Source: Caulobacter sp. (lineage in GTDB: Bacteria > Pseudomonadota > Alphaproteobacteria > Caulobacterales > Caulobacteraceae). Taken from it: a stretch of 41,602 nucleotides of DNA. This document shows positions 39,024 through 41,602 of this stretch, in pieces (the first letter of the stretch is position 1; the number at the start of each line of letters is the position of its first letter). The stretch lies in NCBI GenBank assembly GCA_017744495.1, contig JAGIBE010000166.1, positions 1-41,602 on the forward strand, written 5' to 3'. Below the pieces are notes generated by a model, which worked only from the letters and a program-made list of their open reading frames with translations, did not search any database and was not told the DNA's origin. The position numbers and the translations under genes were made by a program.

Positions 39024-39503
39024 CTAGAGGTGGAGCGCCTGCTCCAGGGCGAAGGCCAGGGAAATGGCGGCGCCCGAGGTCAGTAGGGTCCGCAAGCGCG
39101 GACGCCAGGCGGGGCCGTCATGATTGGTCACGTCCCAAAGCCACTGCAGGATGAAGACCAGCAGGAAGCCTGAGAGCTGCCAGGCTGGCTCGAACTTCAG
39201 GCCGCCCAGCAGCAGGCCGAAACCGGCCAAGGGAAACAGCAGCGAAAGGCCCAGGGTCAACCAACGGGGGCTGGCGCGCTCGATCTCCAGACCGCAACGC
39301 ACACCGCCCAGGTACGACATCATAGCGGTGGAGTAGGCCAGCAGGCTGATCAGGGCGACCTGCCGCATGTCGATGGGGCCGTAGCAGAACAAGGCCGAGC
39401 AGACGATGAACGGCACCAGAGTGGCCAGGCCGCAAACCCATACGGCGGGGGGCACCGGCACGCGATCCTGGGTGTGATCGGCCCTTGCTGCTTCGAACGC
39501 CAT
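39024..39503 (-). CDS. DUF3429-family membrane protein
   Basis: This 159-residue inner-membrane protein has about five helices: VPPAVWVCGLATLVPFIVCS, LISLLAYSTAMMSYLGGVRC, LTLGLSLLFPLAGFGLLLGG, LSGFLLVFILQWLWDV and LLTSGAAISLAFALEQAL. The phrase AYSTAMMSYLGGVRCGLE and the conserved LQWLWD followed by WRPRLRTLLT identify DUF3429, a bacterial membrane family of unknown function that often sits near cell-envelope genes. The ATG at 39503 has a strong AAGGAG. It lies between the secreted glycine-rich gene, convergent with a three-base gap, and the podJ 3' end, so it is downstream of podJ in the same orientation and could be partly cotranscribed. Confidence 0.88.
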   Translation of the reverse strand: MAFEAARADHTQDRVPVPPAVWVCGLATLVPFIVCSALFCYGPIDMRQVALISLLAYSTAMMSYLGGVRCGLEIERASPRWLTLGLSLLFPLAGFGLLLGGLKFEPAWQLSGFLLVFILQWLWDVTNHDGPAWRPRLRTLLTSGAAISLAFALEQALHL

Positions 39504-39601
39504 GTCTACTCCTTCGGGCGCGAGCTCCGACGCGCGCCCTCCCCCCCGGAAGGGACCGACTATTACCGAGGTCAGCCCATAGGTCCACGGACGATCTTTG
39601 G

Positions 39602-39621
39602 CCACAGGACACAGCCTGTGG
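39602..39621. terminator. Small hairpin between podJ and the DUF3429 gene
   Basis: CCACAGG-acacag-CCTGTGG forms a perfect 7-bp stem about 70 bases downstream of the podJ stop on the minus strand. No clear T-tract follows. It may be the podJ transcript end or a regulatory element in the DUF3429 leader. The 190-base gap otherwise shows nothing I can assign. Confidence 0.35.
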
Positions 39622-39692
39622 ACGAGCGTGAAGACTCGCACACCTCAAGAGACTTGGAAAGCTTGGCTTTAGAGCTGGAGCGGTCCGCGGAG

Positions 39693-41602
39693 TCAGCGGG
39701 CCCAGGTCGACAGGCGGCTGAGGGTGTCGCCGTCCAGGGCGCCCGAGGGCTGCATGTTCTGGTCGCGCTGGTAGGCGGCGATGGCCATCTGCAGGGCCGG
39801 CGAGGTGACGCCGTCCTGGGGACCTTGGTAATAGCCGAGCTTGGACAGCGCGCGTTGAGCGGTGGCCAGGCCGGCGCTGGGGGCGGCGGCGGAAGCCACG
39901 GCCTGGGCGGGCGCGGCGGCCTGCGAGCGGAAGGCGCTGGCTGAACGCTCGGCGATCCGCTGGCCCTCGGCGGTCAGCTGGGCGCGCAGGGCCATGGCGC
40001 GGGCGCGAGAGGCGGTGTCGCCCGACCGCGCCGCGATCAGATACCACTTATAGGCTTCGGTCGGGTTCTGGCTGACGCCCCACCCGCCTTCGTAGAGCTG
40101 GGCCAGGTTGAACTGACTGTCGACCAGGCCCAGGTCCGCGGCCTTGCGGAACCAGCCAGCGGCCTTGGTCGAGTTCCGCTCGCCGCCTTCGCCCTTGTAA
40201 TAGTAGAGGGCCAGGTTGTGCATGGCGCGGGCTTCGCCGGCGGTGGCGGCGCGCTCGGTCCAGCGACGGGCCTCGCCGAGGTCCTTCTTCACGCCGCCTT
40301 CGCCCTGTTCGTAGAGCTTGGCCAGGTAGAACTGAGCGCGTGGCAGGCCGAGATTGGCGGCCTTGCGCAGGCTTTCCAGACCGGTGCGGTCCTTGGCCTC
40401 GATCCGGCGCACGCCGTCCTCATAGAGGGCCTGAGCGTTCTCGGCGGGCGGCGCGGCGGGCGCGGCGTCGATCGGGGCGGCTTCGACAGGCATCGCGGCG
40501 CTGGTCAGGGCCACGGCGGCGCGCGGCGCGCCGACGGTGTCGGCCTCGGCGGTGCGGATCTCGCCGGTCGCCTTCTTGGCCGTGCCTTGGGCCACGCGGT
40601 CCGGCACAGGACCCGTGCCCTGGGCCATGCTCATGATCACGCCGGCCGAACCGACGCCAAGACAGGCGGCGGTGGCCGAAACCATCAGGGCGGTCTTCAT
40701 GCCGCCCTTCTTGGCCTTCTTCTCGGAACCCTTGGCGCCGAAGCCGGCGAACAGCGAGGTCGCGGGCTTCTTGGCCTTGGTCTTGTCCTTGCCCTTGGCG
40801 TCGCCGGACAGGGCGGCCTGGCGCGCGGCGGCGCGGGCCTGCTCGATCACCTCGCGGGTCGACAGCGGGCGGCTGGGCGCGGCCGGTTCTTCCGGGGCCG
40901 AGAAGCCCGAAGCGCCGAACTCGGGCGCCGAGAAGTCGCTGTCGTAATCGGCTTCCGGCTCGAACGCGCCTTCCGGCTCCAAGGCCGAGGTGAAGCCGTC
41001 GGCGGCCTCGAAGTCCTCGTCGCCGAATTCCAAGGCCGGCGGCTCCGCGGTCGGGAAGACCGGGGCTTCGTACGCCGCTGGAGCCTCGAAGGCGGCCGGA
41101 GCCGCGGTGCGGGCCGGGGTCGAGGCCTGCGCCGGGATGAAGGCGGCCGGCTGGTGGAAGACGTCCTCAGGGACGGCCTCGCCGCCGAATGAGAAGCGGT
41201 CGCCGTCGTCGAACGGCGATGGAGCGGGACGCGCCGGCGGCGCCGCGGCGGCCGCGGCTTGCTCGGCCAGGCGGCGCTGGGCGTCGGCCAGCTTGGTGTC
41301 GATCTTCTCGCGCGCTTCCTCCAGCAGGCGGGCGGTACGCTCCTCGCTCTGGCGGATGCGGTCGACCAGTTCCTGCGAGGTGCGCTCGTGGCGCTGGTTC
41401 AGGCGGTCGGTGACGCGGGTGACCTGGTCGCCGACGTCGTCGATGGCCAGGGCGTTGCGGCGCTCCGCGTTGCCGATGCGCTCGGCCAGCTTCTCGGTGA
41501 TCCGGGCGATCTCGGCGCCCAGCTTCTCCAGGGCCTGGGCCTGGACGCTGTCGGCGCGGTTCAGCTTCTGGTCGATGCTGGCGGCGACCTGCTCGATGGC
41601 GG
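39693..41602 (-). CDS. podJ: Polar organelle development protein PodJ (C-terminal ~636 residues, cut by window edge)
   Basis: The minus strand is open from 41602 to the TGA at 39693. In order it encodes a charged coiled coil (IDQKLNRADSVQ to LADAQRRLAEQA), an Ala/Pro and acidic linker with DEDFEAADGF and EADYDSDFSA, a basic juxtamembrane stretch (KGKDKTKAKK, GSEKKAKKGG), one membrane helix (TALMVSATAACLGVGSAGVI), then a periplasmic part with Sel1-type repeats and a C-terminal peptidoglycan-binding-like domain ending SRLSTWAR. This is the architecture of Caulobacter PodJ, the new-pole organizer required for pili and PleC localization, which is processed from a long to a short form by a periplasmic protease. 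An internal TTG at 41033 is not the start; the real start lies beyond the window. Confidence 0.9.
   Translation of the reverse strand, partial: AIEQVAASIDQKLNRADSVQAQALEKLGAEIARITEKLAERIGNAERRNALAIDDVGDQVTRVTDRLNQRHERTSQELVDRIRQSEERTARLLEEAREKIDTKLADAQRRLAEQAAAAAAPPARPAPSPFDDGDRFSFGGEAVPEDVFHQPAAFIPAQASTPARTAAPAAFEAPAAYEAPVFPTAEPPALEFGDEDFEAADGFTSALEPEGAFEPEADYDSDFSAPEFGASGFSAPEEPAAPSRPLSTREVIEQARAAARQAALSGDAKGKDKTKAKKPATSLFAGFGAKGSEKKAKKGGMKTALMVSATAACLGVGSAGVIMSMAQGTGPVPDRVAQGTAKKATGEIRTAEADTVGAPRAAVALTSAAMPVEAAPIDAAPAAPPAENAQALYEDGVRRIEAKDRTGLESLRKAANLGLPRAQFYLAKLYEQGEGGVKKDLGEARRWTERAATAGEARAMHNLALYYYKGEGGERNSTKAAGWFRKAADLGLVDSQFNLAQLYEGGWGVSQNPTEAYKWYLIAARSGDTASRARAMALRAQLTAEGQRIAERSASAFRSQAAAPAQAVASAAAPSAGLATAQRALSKLGYYQGPQDGVTSPALQMAIAAYQRDQNMQPSGALDGDTLSRLSTWAR

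Noticed and set aside
39693..41033. A complete gene starting at 41033
   Set aside because: The 41033 codon is an internal TTG; the frame stays open to the window edge, and upstream it encodes the coiled coil expected of PodJ.

Overview
This is a GC-rich bacterial chromosome segment that looks like a Caulobacter or a close relative (Alphaproteobacteria, Caulobacterales). It opens inside mreB and closes inside a gene with the full PodJ architecture: coiled coil, acidic/Pro-rich linker, one membrane helix, periplasmic Sel1 repeats and a peptidoglycan-binding end. PodJ is the Caulobacter polarity factor. Codon use is strongly G/C-ending. Several promoters have -10 elements close to the Caulobacter housekeeping consensus GCTANAWC, and GTG starts are common. 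I see no rRNA, tRNA, CRISPR array, insertion sequence or prophage. This is mostly ordinary core and semi-core chromosome.

Layout. 1-4600: the 5' end of mreB, an EamA transporter coupled to an O-methyltransferase, an unknown small protein, and leuA, which is preceded by a probable leucine-rich leader peptide. 4600-8000: a secreted alkyl sulfatase divergent from a TetR regulator with a palindrome between them, then a VTT-family membrane protein. 8150-9735: two tandem ParA-like ATPases with no ParB; the first has a perfect DnaA box upstream. 9815-13362: an FMN reductase, a secreted carbohydrate-binding-like protein, aspartate aminotransferase, a 43-residue Lys/Ala-rich protein and a CAP-domain protein. 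13446-17711: an iron-uptake operon with a Fur-like box, a TonB-dependent siderophore receptor, a small membrane protein and a PepSY membrane protein. 17708-23354: a glutathione transferase, a DUF2171 protein, a secreted DUF6807-like protein, a DUF4169 protein, a LysR regulator, an orphan ModA and a translationally coupled Coq4/SnoaL pair.

23400-30400: a ribbon-helix-helix protein, two tiny membrane proteins, UvrD/PcrA helicase, a secreted unknown, an ExoX-like exonuclease, an AraC/GyrI regulator, a sugar O-acetyltransferase, an orphan HTH protein and a secreted Cys-containing protein. 30460-41602: a DinG/XPD-type Fe-S helicase, a SIMPL-domain protein, a Sel1-repeat protein, the DNA-repair pair DEXH helicase plus PdeM, a secreted glycine-rich protein, a DUF3429 membrane protein and podJ.

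Three themes stand out. DNA repair and processing enzymes cluster in the second half (UvrD, ExoX-like, DinG-like, DEXH helicase/PdeM). Cell-shape and polarity genes bracket the window. Many genes carry clear small inverted repeats in their promoters or 5' regions (sulfatase/TetR, LysR, modA, coq4, GST). I found no convincing wholly new multi-gene system. The best candidates for something undescribed are the leuA leader, the tandem orphan ParA pair, and several small genes and hairpins that ordinary gene calling would miss.
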